Source: Gracilaria gracilis (Eukaryota; Rhodophyta; Florideophyceae; Gracilariales; Gracilariaceae). Taken from it: a stretch of 64,000 bases of DNA. A model generated the notes under the pieces. It did not search any database, had not been told where the DNA came from, and saw only the letters and a list, made by a program, of their open reading frames with translations. Shown piece by piece: positions 33,728 to 44,345 of the stretch (positions within the stretch are counted from its first letter, which is position 1; each line of letters begins with the position of its first letter). The stretch lies in contig JARGSG010000136.1 in the NCBI GenBank assembly GCA_030374805.1, positions 1 through 64,000 on the forward strand. Reading direction: 5' to 3'. The position numbers were made by a program, and so were the translations under genes.

Positions 33728-35865
33728 TGAGCCACGCCCTCGTGGCTCCTAGATCCTTTCACCAAGTCGGTTGCATCGTCGTACCAATTTGGTCCCTGTC
33801 GCAGCCTTTGTGCCATCTCGCGCCGTGCGTCGCGTCGGCTTTGCATCGCCGAACGCCCTCTGGTCACCACCTTGGTCATCACCGGTTGCGGCTCTATCCA
33901 TTCCCATTTGTGGTTTGGGCGCGACGCGCGCCCATTGCATACCTCCAAGGTTGTACCTTTTTGGCTGCCCGGCTTGGACCCTTTTACCGTGTCGGTATAC
34001 CCAGTGGGGGTGGCGGGTTGCGCCTTCGAGCTCGTGTGGGCACTGTACCGTGAAGGATTTTGGCGCCCACTTGGTTGCGGCGTGTCTCTCTGTCCCTTCG
34101 AGGTTCGACTACCAACCCTTCGAGGCACTGAGGCTGACTCCATCGAGGTTGGTTCATCGTTCTCCCTTCTGGTTGCCTTCGCACCCCTTTGCGGTTTGTC
34201 CACGCGGGCTCGCGCCATCGTGGCTTTTCGTCCGACCGACAAGGTTAAATCCGTTTATGGTGACCCCCGATCCGTATCTGAACCACATGGGTAGCCCTGG
34301 TACCAGCGTGCGGGCTCCCACCCGTAGCGGTACACGGCGCTTCATTCACTACCCCCAAGGTGGATGGATGGCCGCCTCGGTTGGCGTCTGCAGTGTACTA
34401 CCACAAAGGGTTCCATTTTCATGTGCATCAAACCACCCTCGGTGTCGATCATCCATGACGAGCGCGAAACCTTAACGTGGTCAAAATAGCGCGAAAACCA
34501 TCTAGGAACCATGTCCGTTCTGTCTTCAAAGAATACCACATAGGTCTCGATCGGTTTCGTACCTCATAAGGAAACGAACTTTCATGGTAAGCACAAAAAC
34601 TCGTTCCCTTCTAGACCATCCGAGGTGTATTCATGCCCTTTCTGGTCTCGCTCCCATCCCGTAATGGTCTACTTCCTCTCTCCATGGTTGCGGCGTCACC
34701 ATATAGGTCCTGGCATGTGCCATTCGTCGGACCTCCTTGCCTTTCGTTACCATCACGGTCGATTAGCTTGTTCCATAAAGGATCTCGATAGTACCATACA
34801 GGTTCATTTCATGCTCTCTCTCTGATTTCCATAACTTTGAAACACCTTCAAGGTTTCCATCGTACCATAAAGGGCTGCACAGCATTACTAACGTCTCCCG
34901 CGCAATTCCATGCTCCACCTTTAAGGTTTATTCCAAACCGCTTCAGTCCCCATGGGTGTCGTTCGTCATTACCACGAAGGTTTGGTTCTTCACAGCCACT
35001 ATCCGGGTGACGCAATCCTCCGTCGTGTTTCTACTACCGTAAACAGCTCAAACCAAATTGGTAGACCTTGCAGTTGCACTTCTGTGCGCAGCGAGTGTCA
35101 CGTAGTACCGATTTGGTAGCTTGGGGGGTGGGCGCGCGACGTCGCGCGAGTGCCAGCAATGTACCTGGATGGGTTCTGCATGGCCTCTTGGCGCGCATAC
35201 GCGCACACGCTGCACCAGACCCATGAGGTTACTTGCAAGGCGAATCAAAAAATTGCACGCCAAAATTACCCCACCAAACGGTATCAAAAACGCCGAAACA
35301 CCTTTTGGTCTCTATCTCGGGAACCAAGCGGTTTCAGAGGCTGAGAATGGCCGATTCGGGAGCGCAGCACGCCCAAAATACTTAGATTTTTTGACCATGC
35401 CGGTGCACGCTCCCTACAGACAATAGTGTAAACCGAATCGGTTACCCAGCGCGGCGGTCTGCCGATCTGGGGCGCGTCTCTCTCTTATCAAAAACCTTAA
35501 TTTTTTGACTTTCACCACTTGGGTTTGGAGCCATGCATGCGCGGCGCGTGCCATGAAGGTGCGCGCGCGTGCCGGCCGCGTGCCAGCTTTGGGATGGTTG
35601 CGACGCTGACGCTCGAAGCGCATCCTTCGTCGAGCTTCGTTCGGTACGACGTCATCGCTAAACCTTCACGGTCTTCCGGCAAACTTTCTTGGTCTCTTCG
35701 ATGCACTCTGATTAACTTCTCCCAGTTGGTGTTAGCTTCTTCATTAAAGTTATCCAGTTAGGTGTTGCAGTTAGCTTCAGTTACCATGTGGGTGCGATGC
35801 GCAGCGAATGAGGAGCGCGAAAATAGCCTCCCCCCTCCCTAAGAGCTGTGCATCACCTCTAAGGT
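33728..35865 (-). other. Long 3' non-coding region of the gypsy element
   Basis: About 2.1 kb between the pol stop and the polypurine tract. Overlapping short ORFs on both strands show no known domain; no envelope-like or accessory protein was recognised. It is packed with ACC-N5-GGT dyads, exact copies for example at 33783, 33866, 33941, 33986, 34235, 34282, 34351, 34535, 34698, 34749, 34793, 34844 and 34917. Confidence 0.65.
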
Positions 35866-38800
35866 TTACCCATCGTTCGGCATGTCCTCTCCTTTTCGGT
35901 TCCAGTAGCTTACCCTGAAGTGGTGTGGTATGGCTGAGGGCGGCTCGGCGGTATCACCGTCAGCCCCCCAGCCATACCAGCGTACTGTGTACTTCAGACC
36001 TTTTTGGGTACGGCGGTGACCTACAAGGCGTTCCACTGGGAACTCATTAGAGACCTGCGATGGTATCCTTTCACCACTTTGGTTTAGATGAGCATCGGTA
36101 CCTCTAGGGGTAGGTGTTTCCTCTGAAGGAGCAACCGTAATCCCTGCGGGTGGTACGTAGTCTGGGTCGTCACCCTGTGCGTCATCACTAACCTCGATGG
36201 GTGTCCCGTCTTCCCAAGGCTGAGTCCTCAGGGCAACCGCTTGTGGGTCACGCGCGGATTCTCCGCGTTCCTTCCTGGACTGAACCGTTCGAGGTGCAAC
36301 CGTGATTCGGTCAATAGAGATTGTATTCTCTACACCATCTTGGTTCACCGTTACCGTGTGGTCGGTCGACCGAACTACCTCGAAAGGTCCCGATGATTTC
36401 GGAAGAAGCTTAGAATTGATATCTCTATCAATAGCTTCATCATCAGCTTCATCACCCGGTCGTGGTTTAGCTCCTTTCGGAGGGTGGTCAATAAAGACAT
36501 ATTGACCCGGCGTAGCCGTTACCACTTGGGTTACCTTACGGTCGTAGTCCTCCTTGTACCGCTTCTGGGATGCTGTGAGCTTGCTCTCAGCATACTTGAG
36601 AGCACGTCTCAACCTCAAAAGGGTATTCCGTTTGACCTGTGACGGTGTGAGCGCTCCGGCGGCTTCTTGTCCTAATGGGTCCCCTTCAACAACAATACCT
36701 GGTGGGTGTCTTGACAGTATTAGATCGAACGGCGTAGTTTGCGTCGCTCGATGAACCTGAAGGTTATATGCATATGTCAAGGGCTGCACGAGCTCGTCCC
36801 AACCAGTTTGGTGTTCTTCCGTATAATGTCGCAGCCTAGATACCAGTGTTCGGTTAAAGCGCTCCACTTGCCCATTCGTTTGCGGATGGTAGGCAGTAGT
36901 GAAGTAGTGCTTAATACCCAAGAGGTTACAAACAGCTTCAAAGAACTTCGAAGCTAAGTTCGAACCATTGTCGGTAAGTAGATAAAGCGGTGCACCATAC
37001 GGGTAGATCCAATTGTTCAAGAACGCCACCGCGAGGGTCGTCGATTTCGTGTCCTTCAAGGGTATCGCTCGCGTGAGCTTCGAGAACCTGTCGGTGATTA
37101 CGATGATGTACTGATATCCCCTTGTGGTTTTTGGTAATGGGCCCAGAAGGTCTATTGCGACGAACTCGAGAGGACCCGCTGCAGGGAATAACTTCAAGTA
37201 TTTCCTGTGCTTCCGGAGACCTCCACGGGTACGTACGCAAGATTCACATTGACCTACAAAGGTATATATATCATTAGCCATATGAGGCCAGTAGTACCCT
37301 TGCCTCAAGGTGTAGTACATTCTCGTACCTCCAGGGTGTCCTGATAGCCTTGGGTAGTGGGCTAGGTACAGCACCCGAGGGCGCAGCACCTTGGGCACTA
37401 CCTTCTGAAGGGAACCATCAATAGGAGCTCGCCTCACCAGGAAACCATTTCGGTCGACGTCAAAGTTCGAGTCTTTCATACCTACTTGGTCCATGAGAGA
37501 GCGGCAATAAACATCGTTTGCTTGCTCTCTCAGGAATTCCTCGCGGGTAATTGGCATGACGTCTGTTTCCTCGAGGGCGAGTATTTCCCGAGCGATGGCA
37601 TCACTAAACCACGTATCCTCTTCGGGTAGAGTCCAGTAACCTTCTAAGGTATCACCATCAGGGTTGGTAGAGATGGTAAAGCATGGGATATCATCCTCTA
37701 CCGGCTCGGTGTCCAAACCATCTGTGGTAATGCGAGACATCGCGTCTGCGACATTGTGCTTGATACCTGGACGGTACTGTACGTCATACTCGAACTCTGA
37801 AAGTCGTAACCGCCATCGGGCAAGTCTGCCTGATGCGTCGGCCAGACCCAGTATCCACCGTAGGGCATCATGGTCGGTTCGAAGCGTGAACCTTTCACCA
37901 TATAGGTAGGGACGGAGCATCAACATGCTCCAGACTACTGCCAGACATTCCTTTTCGGTTGTTGTGTAGTTCTTTTCTGCAGCGTGCAAAGCACGGCTCC
38001 AGTACCCTATAGGTAGTTTGTCGCCGTTTTCTTGCTCCTGCATAAGACAACAACCAATTTGGGCGTCCGAAGCGTCAGTATCCAACGTGTATCGTAAACC
38101 AGCTTTGGGTAATGCCAAGATGGGAGGTGTCAAGAGCGCATGTTTCAGCGCCTCGAACGCATCCATTTCCTCATTGGTAAGACATTCAAACCTTGTAGGT
38201 TGACCTTTCAGCAGCTTCCTGTTGAGGGGAGCCGCTATCTTGGCAAATCCCTTGATAAACCGGCGGTACACATTGCACAAACCTATAAAGGATCGGATTT
38301 CCGTCTGGGACGTGGGTGGCTTCGCCTCCTGCACGGCCCGGATATTCCGCGGCGTCACTTCTAACCTCCCAGGGCTGATGATATGACCAAGGTATTCTAC
38401 CTCTTTGGTGAAGAATTCGCACTTGCGGAGCTTCAACGTTACTCCAGATTCCCTCAAAAGGTTCAAAACTTCCCTAACATGGTGGAAATGTTCCTCTACC
38501 GTTCTGGAATATATGATTACATCATCGATGTATACCAGAGCGGTTCTCCACTTCACCTTCGAAAGGATTATATCTAACGCCCTCTGAAAGGTAGCCGGGG
38601 CATTTCGCAACCCAAAGGGCATACGCGTAAAACGGAATAACCCAGCGTGGCAAGTAAACGTAGTTTTGTCCTTGTCTTCTTCCCTGATAGGTACCTGCCA
38701 ATAACCACAATTGGCATCGAGCGTAGTAAAGATCTTGGCGTTGCCCAACGAATCTATACACTCGTCCATTCTAGGTATTGGGTACGAATCCCTAATGGTC

Positions 38801-40122
38801 ATACTATTCAGTCTTCTGTAGTCCACACAGAACCGCATACGGGTATCATTCTTCTTTGTGACGAGAACCACAGGGCTGGCCCAGTCCGCATTTGCTGGTT
38901 CTATGACACCTTCACGGAGCATTCTCTCGACCTCATTGAGCTCAACCTCCCGGGCTTTTGGACCTGCACGGTAAGGCTGCTGGTAAATGGGTTTCCAGCC
39001 AGGCACCATATCAATACGGTGCTCTGTAGCCTCAATTTGGCCCAACCGGCCCGACCACATGGGTTCAAATTCTTCTAAGAGACTGAGGATCCGGTCTCGG
39101 AGAGCCTGGTTCTCCGCACCGATCTGGACTTCCTCTCTCCAATTCCGCACTGGGTCCAGTTCCATAGTCTTTTCCTGATCCCTAACCTTAAAGGTACTGG
39201 CGATCTTCTGTTCCATTTTGGTATTTGTCGATAACGGGGGCGCATATGCAGGGTATGGCGCATCCGTTCCTCCCCCTTCCTTAGAGGTGGCGACCTCGCC
39301 CAACACATTAGGTGAGACCGTGAAAACCCCTTGTGGTGCCGGCAATGCGATTCCAATAGTGGTATTCTTGGGTAACTTAACAATGTGATTGCTAAAGTTA
39401 CTCAAGTACACCTTGAAGGTTTGGTTAGGGATGTTGTCGATAATCCCGTTTGCCATCAAGGCGAGATGTCTTTCTGCCAACCTAGGATGGTTCTGTAGCA
39501 TTACCAATCCTGGAACTGCGCATGAGACATTCACTACCATTTGGGTCATAGCCGGAATTGAAACCAATTTGGTGAGCCGTATCTTGTTTGAAACCGTTTC
39601 GGTGGGTATATTGAACCTCGGCTTCTTACGCCAACCATTTTTGGTCTGCGTATTACCCAGTATGGCAATACGACCACCTTGACGGAGAGCGACCGTTCGG
39701 GACCCTGGCAAAATTGCCTTGACATGTTTGTCAATAAAGTTGGTCCCGAGGATACAGTCTGTCGCCAGACGATCCACCACAAAGAAATTGAGCTTCACCT
39801 TCAAGGTTCCAAGTTGTACCACAGTGGTTAACATTCCTCTAAGGTGCAGTGGGCGCTCATTAGCGTCCACCAGCGGGTTGATAGTCGGGGCAGGCCGAAT
39901 GTTCCGCAAGACCGCATCGGGTATGACGCGAGCGTTTAGCACATTCGGACCGGCGCCGGTATCGAGTACACACGCAACGGGGACCTGTAGGTAATTGAGA
40001 AAGCTTACTGAAGCATTAACTTTATAGTTATTGTACTTCATTAGACACACCACATTGGGTACATCTGATTCTTCTTTTTCCACCATTAAGGTTTCCCGTT
40101 CCGGTATCGACGGGCCTTCCAA
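35866..40122 (-). CDS. pol: gypsy pol polyprotein, 1418 aa
   Basis: One long open frame. Domains in order: aspartic protease (VACVLDTGAGPNVLNA, residue ~50); reverse transcriptase (FCVDYRRLNSMT, FRFTRMPFGLRNAPATFQ and the catalytic YIDDVIIYS); RNase H (TLDTDASDAQIGCC); integrase with an H-H-C-C zinc region (HPGGTRMYYTLRQGYYWPHM, then CESCVRTRG) and core (DLLGPLPKTTRGYQYI, LTDNGSNLASKF, AYHPQTNGQVERFNRTL); and a C-terminal chromodomain-like block (VERLVGHRRTQKGLKYTVRW) that in related elements guides integration to marked chromatin. The domain order is that of Ty3/gypsy. Confidence 0.93.
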   Translation of the reverse strand: MEGPSIPERETLMVEKEESDVPNVVCLMKYNNYKVNASVSFLNYLQVPVACVLDTGAGPNVLNARVIPDAVLRNIRPAPTINPLVDANERPLHLRGMLTTVVQLGTLKVKLNFFVVDRLATDCILGTNFIDKHVKAILPGSRTVALRQGGRIAILGNTQTKNGWRKKPRFNIPTETVSNKIRLTKLVSIPAMTQMVVNVSCAVPGLVMLQNHPRLAERHLALMANGIIDNIPNQTFKVYLSNFSNHIVKLPKNTTIGIALPAPQGVFTVSPNVLGEVATSKEGGGTDAPYPAYAPPLSTNTKMEQKIASTFKVRDQEKTMELDPVRNWREEVQIGAENQALRDRILSLLEEFEPMWSGRLGQIEATEHRIDMVPGWKPIYQQPYRAGPKAREVELNEVERMLREGVIEPANADWASPVVLVTKKNDTRMRFCVDYRRLNSMTIRDSYPIPRMDECIDSLGNAKIFTTLDANCGYWQVPIREEDKDKTTFTCHAGLFRFTRMPFGLRNAPATFQRALDIILSKVKWRTALVYIDDVIIYSRTVEEHFHHVREVLNLLRESGVTLKLRKCEFFTKEVEYLGHIISPGRLEVTPRNIRAVQEAKPPTSQTEIRSFIGLCNVYRRFIKGFAKIAAPLNRKLLKGQPTRFECLTNEEMDAFEALKHALLTPPILALPKAGLRYTLDTDASDAQIGCCLMQEQENGDKLPIGYWSRALHAAEKNYTTTEKECLAVVWSMLMLRPYLYGERFTLRTDHDALRWILGLADASGRLARWRLRLSEFEYDVQYRPGIKHNVADAMSRITTDGLDTEPVEDDIPCFTISTNPDGDTLEGYWTLPEEDTWFSDAIAREILALEETDVMPITREEFLREQANDVYCRSLMDQVGMKDSNFDVDRNGFLVRRAPIDGSLQKVVPKVLRPRVLYLAHYPRLSGHPGGTRMYYTLRQGYYWPHMANDIYTFVGQCESCVRTRGGLRKHRKYLKLFPAAGPLEFVAIDLLGPLPKTTRGYQYIIVITDRFSKLTRAIPLKDTKSTTLAVAFLNNWIYPYGAPLYLLTDNGSNLASKFFEAVCNLLGIKHYFTTAYHPQTNGQVERFNRTLVSRLRHYTEEHQTGWDELVQPLTYAYNLQVHRATQTTPFDLILSRHPPGIVVEGDPLGQEAAGALTPSQVKRNTLLRLRRALKYAESKLTASQKRYKEDYDRKVTQVVTATPGQYVFIDHPPKGAKPRPGDEADDEAIDRDINSKLLPKSSGPFEVVRSTDHTVTVNQDGVENTISIDRITVAPRTVQSRKERGESARDPQAVALRTQPWEDGTPIEVSDDAQGDDPDYVPPAGITVAPSEETPTPRGTDAHLNQSGERIPSQVSNEFPVERLVGHRRTQKGLKYTVRWYGWGADGDTAEPPSAIPHHFRVSYWNRKGEDMPNDG

Positions 40123-40142
40123 TTCACGGTTAGGGGTGGCCC

Positions 40143-42008
40143 CTACGCTAACCGTTCGGTGTTTTCCTGCTCCTCCTGAGCGGGACTGTCCTTCTCCAAG
40201 ATTGGTGTTTCCTCGACGAGATGAACCTGAGATGGTGATGGTTGAGCTTGTACCCTCTTTCCAGATCCATATAGGTTACGGTGGTTTTGCTGCCTGGCAC
40301 TGATCAGATGTTCGCGCACCCCTGGGGGTATTTTGTCACATCTGTTCGCCAGATGGTCTGGCGACAAACAGAGCCAGCAAACCAATCCACCTGTCTGGGG
40401 ATCACGCATTGCCATAGAGGTAGGTCGGGTAACCGGATTGGTTGGTGCTGTAGCATATGAAGATGCTTGCGAACCACCCGTTGAGGTTTGTTGAGTGCTC
40501 GCCGCACTTGGTGGCGACCTCACCGAAGCTGGTGGTACTGTCGACCACCAATTACCACTGGAGGTGGCTCGTGACTGAGCCTGCGGCGCAGTCACGAGAT
40601 GAACTGCCATTCCTGTTGGTACGCGAATGAGCGAATCTCCCTCTGAGGTAGTGCTTTCTTCTAGCTCCAATACTGACCGTTTCGGTTTATCCTTTGAGGT
40701 ATGGGACGCCGACGGCTTCTTTCCGTGACGGAGAGTGTCGCCTAGTCCCTGGGCATAACGGGCAAGCCCATTATAGTCCACTTTACGGTTGTTCGCCAGG
40801 TAATTGCGTACCTGCGAACGGATCGCTTTGTCGACATTGTCGGCAAAGAGCGACTTCAACCTACTAGTGGTAAAGACATTACCGCATCGGGTGGCCAGAT
40901 TCCAAAGGCCTAACGAGAATTCCATTTCGGTTTGGCTGGAGCGTTGGCGATATGCCTGCACCTCAGCGTAACCTTCCTGGATAACCTCATCGGTAGCGTA
41001 AGTTTCCAACATGAAATTAACCACTTCTGGGTACGTCTCTAACATCTCTGTCCCCTCGTCATCAACCGCCAGGGTATTTCCTCGGAGCCTGCCTTGCAGC
41101 AAGTGGTAAGCTTGACCTTTAAGGTAAAACTGGAATAACCACATGGCAGCGCCTTCGGAAAAACCATTTTGGTCGCATGCAATCTTGAACTTCTGTAGAA
41201 ACTCAATTACCGCAATGGGATCATCACCTGTGAAGGTAGTATCACCCATCTGGAAGCTGAGCTTCTTATGGTGCTTGGTGATCTTCTGCGCAACCTCTTG
41301 GGTGTAAGCAGAGGATCGGTTTCTCAACCGATATGACCTATAATCAACCGCTTTGGTGAACATATCGTTCAGCGGCTGACGCACCTCTAGGGTTGTATCG
41401 GTGTCCGAATCCGAGTCGGACGACTCGTACCGTTTCTTCTTACCTTTACGGTTTCTCTTTGACGACTTCTTCGCCAACCTGTTCGGTTTCTTCTTGCGTC
41501 TACCTTTACGGTCATCATCCGACGATGAACCAGTATCGGTATCGGAGCTCGAGGAATCGGGGTCAGAGTCGTAGCCGCGATTCTTTCCCTTTTTCCTCCT
41601 CCTTTCTTTACCCTTGCGGTTTCTTCTTCGTCGCCCCTCATCTGGGTCAGACGAATCGTCCTCAGGTCCACCAGCCTTGGTGTCCTTTCGAACGTTACCT
41701 CCAATGGGTGGCAAGTACACGTCTCGAGGGCTCATCTCTATATGGCCCTCTTGACCTTGCCTTAAACCTTGTAGGTACGCACTATCGGCCGGAATTGGCT
41801 TGATTGGTGCGGAAGAACCGGCAGGGATCCCTTGTGGTATGCGAGTAACCACATTCACCCCAGGGGTTTTGGCTTCCGCCATTCCTTCAGAAACCCAAAG
41901 GTCTTGAACCACTCGGTAGATATGCTCCCGGGCACCCGTTAAGAGGTATGTTTCAACCAATTTAGGTATGCGTTGAGAGAGCTCGTGCACGGCTCGATCA
42001 ACCACCAA
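40143..42008 (-). CDS. gag: gypsy gag-like ORF, 621 aa
   Basis: Capsid/nucleocapsid-type protein preceding pol. The central region is Lys/Arg/Asp/Ser-rich (RRRNRKGKERRRKKGKNRG). A capsid-like helical part follows (AVIEFLQKFKIACDQNGF, SQTEMEFSLGLWNLATRCG). Near the C terminus is a zinc knuckle, CWLCLSPDHLANRC (about 40379-40338). Its stop lies 20 bp before the pol frame begins. Confidence 0.82.
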   Translation of the reverse strand: MVVDRAVHELSQRIPKLVETYLLTGAREHIYRVVQDLWVSEGMAEAKTPGVNVVTRIPQGIPAGSSAPIKPIPADSAYLQGLRQGQEGHIEMSPRDVYLPPIGGNVRKDTKAGGPEDDSSDPDEGRRRRNRKGKERRRKKGKNRGYDSDPDSSSSDTDTGSSSDDDRKGRRKKKPNRLAKKSSKRNRKGKKKRYESSDSDSDTDTTLEVRQPLNDMFTKAVDYRSYRLRNRSSAYTQEVAQKITKHHKKLSFQMGDTTFTGDDPIAVIEFLQKFKIACDQNGFSEGAAMWLFQFYLKGQAYHLLQGRLRGNTLAVDDEGTEMLETYPEVVNFMLETYATDEVIQEGYAEVQAYRQRSSQTEMEFSLGLWNLATRCGNVFTTSRLKSLFADNVDKAIRSQVRNYLANNRKVDYNGLARYAQGLGDTLRHGKKPSASHTSKDKPKRSVLELEESTTSEGDSLIRVPTGMAVHLVTAPQAQSRATSSGNWWSTVPPASVRSPPSAASTQQTSTGGSQASSYATAPTNPVTRPTSMAMRDPQTGGLVCWLCLSPDHLANRCDKIPPGVREHLISARQQNHRNLYGSGKRVQAQPSPSQVHLVEETPILEKDSPAQEEQENTERLA

Positions 42009-42432
42009 GCGGGGTAACGGCGTCCATGTCCATTGAGGTCATAGCTTCATTAACCGTAGCGGTAAAAAGAGCTTTCGCTCGATCTTCCAATTGGGGCCAA
42101 AGGTCCTCAACCGTTGTCGGCAAATCCTTGTTAGGTTCAGGAGCCAACGGTGGCTGAGTGCCCGTATCCTTTGAGGTTCCGGCCCGAGGTTGCCGAAGCA
42201 ACTCCTCGGGATTATCCAGAATGGGTTTAGCGGCCGAAGCCGCAGCAGAACCCTTTTGGCTAGGTGGCGCGCTAGAGCCACGAGTAATCCTTTTAGGTCT
42301 TTCCATAGTGACCAATAGTGGTATCCAATTGCTTCGCGAGTATTCCTACGAAACCAAATAGGTGTGTGAACTTCCAGAATCCTTTCGAATGTCTTCTGTT
42401 CACCAGTAAAGGTACGACAAAAACCAAGAAAC

Positions 42433-42450
42433 TTCTAAGTCGGGAGACCA
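42433..42450 (-). other. Primer binding site
   Basis: Three bases inside the 5' LTR, the minus strand reads TGGTCTCCCGACTTAGAA. It starts with TGG, as expected for pairing with a tRNA 3' CCA end, but is not the initiator-Met sequence (TGGTATCAGAGC) usual in plant gypsy elements. The donor tRNA was not identified. Confidence 0.65.
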
Positions 42451-42453
42451 AAA

Positions 42454-42964
42454 TGTCGTACAAATACCGATAAGGTTTGGGGTCCGCCTGGTAGAGGGAG
42501 CGCGCGAGGGCTCAACCTAAAGGGGAAAAACAACACAACCAATATGGTTAGTAGGGCACCTGAAACCCGCAGTGGCAAACGGCGGGGGCAACTAGTCTAG
42601 ACCGTGTAGGTGTACGGTAGTAGACGTCGACGCGCGGTAAAACCTGAATAGTAATAGAGTAGCAAGTGACCAAGATGGTATAGTTACTGCCCTAGTAGTG
42701 CCTGACTTTACAATACCCGAGGGGGAAGGCGAGGTGCACCACAATATATACAAGGTGCACCGACGCCGATCTCCCATGCGGGCATGACGTCATCGGCTGT
42801 GCCCATGACCTACTGTCATGGGCCAGCAATGCTAAACTATCCTAGACTATAAATTAGAAATTAGAAATTATAAAATACAGAATACCAATTGGGTACAGTG
42901 TAGCCAGCAAGGCGCACCAGTAGACCCACGTGGCACCAACCCATTGAGGTCTCATTGTACTACA
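42454..42964 (-). repeat. 5' LTR of the gypsy element
   Basis: 511 bp, near-identical partner of 33203-33711; it should carry the element promoter. Flanked on its outer side by the TTTGC target duplication. Confidence 0.95.
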
Positions 42965-42969
42965 TTTGC

Positions 42970-44345
42970 CTCGATTCGATTAGCATCAACCACCCATGTG
43001 TTCCTCACAGAAACTGTAGCGCCTGTTGATAGGGAAATGATTACTCACGGAAATGGACTGATCATTTATAAAGGTGTACATATGTCCGATTGTCGCATCT
43101 TTATTCTACACTGCCAGTGCGGCTCTCTCTCTATCAGCTTCGGTTGGGAATCCAGTTGGTTTCTTTGCATTTATAGCAAAGATTATACCTTCATACGTCA
43201 CGCATGAAGCTCTGGCCTTTTTGTTCTTTTGAATAAAGCATCTTCAGTCTTTTTGAAGAACGTGATAATAAAAAACTTTTTTCAATCTTTTTCGGTGAAT
43301 GTCTTAAAATAATGAAGAAACTGGTTTCTAAACTAATGGGCTTTTTTTTCTTTTCCAGACTTTGGATCTTCTGAAGCCGCTGTAAAGGTTTGACAAGCAG
43401 AAATTTTTTTTTGTGGAGACCACCCTTTTACAGCACCCATAGTGTAGGAGATTGGAAAATATGTATGCGAAAAATTTTGGTGATAATTGGGGAGAAGATG
43501 TAGTTAAAAACGTTGTATTGCAGAGGAAGGCAAAAGCAGTAACGATGAGGAGTATATTTGTGTAATGCCGACTCATGTTTGGCGGTAAAAAGTGTTGCGA
43601 TCGTTTTTATAGTATTGGAGCCAAGGCGATATTGGTTGTCGGAGATTTGGGTGTCTGGGATTGGATTGGAACGGGCTGAATCATGTTCCAAATATGCTGT
43701 TTTTGAACTGGGATTTGCTTGGTTCCAATCCAAGTTCCATTTCAATTTATTTCAGATTGGATTGGATCGTATTGGTGCGATTAAAATTTGCGTTCAATTT
43801 TCAAAAAATGAATTGAAACGCAAAATTGGATCCTTGGTGGCCATGCTCTTACCGGGTCTCCCCGCAGAAATGGACCCTTGGTGACCATGCTCTTTATGTT
43901 GCTGAAACACAAGCGCGACTGACAGAAAGCATGTCGGCTAAAGCATTACAGAAGCTGCCGACGCGTGCAAATTGTGTGAATGCAGCGCACACTCGCCGCC
44001 GCGTCGGGAAAGCGTGGAGGCGGACCGCCCGAGAGCCCATGTGAGAGGCGGTTTGCTGTATTGCATGGCGACACAAGCGACACAAGCGACACCATTCGCC
44101 ACCGACTGTGGCGTCAGCCGCTGATTGGCCGACAAGCGTGGTGGCAAGCACGCCGCCGTCGCGACCTCGGTCCGCCCAAGCGCCGACGCGCAAGCTCTTC
44201 CGCGACGCTCTGCCCCGCGGCCCTGGCGAGCGGCTGAGCTCGGCCAACCCTAAGGCACTCCCCCGCACGGCCTGTTCCCCGACGCTCGCCAACCACCCCT
44301 GCCAACCCTCTCCAGAAACCCCCACCCCCACCCCCTCCCCCCGAG
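42970..44345. other. AT-rich flank of the gypsy insertion, no gene seen
   Basis: Beyond the 5' LTR comes AT-rich sequence with several poly-T runs, perhaps the remainder of the interrupted Harbinger element. A direct repeat (CCTTGGTGGCCATGCTCTT and CCTTGGTGACCATGCTCTT, 43831 and 43877) precedes a sharp rise in GC towards the RSH gene. Confidence 0.4.

Larger units (their letters stand above)
33203..42964 (-). mobile_element. Ty3/gypsy LTR retrotransposon, minus orientation, looks structurally whole
   Basis: A 9.76-kb element with 509- and 511-bp LTRs, each starting TG and ending CA, flanked by a perfect 5-bp target duplication TTTGC (33198-33202 and 42965-42969). In element order it has 5' LTR, primer binding site, gag, pol, a ~2.1-kb 3' non-coding stretch, polypurine tract and 3' LTR. 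Protease, RT, RNase H and integrase order with a chromodomain-like end places it in Ty3/gypsy, chromovirus-like. The LTRs appear about 98-99% identical by eye, so insertion is recent. It looks whole or nearly so. It is nested in the Harbinger element at 31.2-33.2 kb. An 11-bp dyad repeat runs through the whole element (separate entry). Confidence 0.93.
33203..42964. repeat. Dispersed 11-bp dyad ACC-N5-GGT across the gypsy element
   Basis: The perfect dyad ACC-five bases-GGT recurs throughout the element, in LTRs, the 3' non-coding region, pol and gag. Exact copies I located include 33286, 33347, 33415, 33631, 33783, 33866, 33941, 33986, 34235, 34282, 34351, 34535, 34698, 34749, 34793, 34844, 34917, 36073, 37897, 38399, 39410, 39563, 39593, 40082, 40676, 41442, 41502 and 41610. 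Many one-base or one-spacing variants lie between them, giving a spacing often near 50-80 bp. Under even base use an exact site is expected once per 4,096 bp, about 2-3 in the whole element. The neighbouring host genes do not show this density by eye. Confidence 0.85.

Noticed and set aside
33691-34475. Plus-strand ORFs in the gypsy 3' region as an accessory protein
   Set aside because: No domain and composition shaped by the dense dyad repeats; opposite to the element's coding strand.
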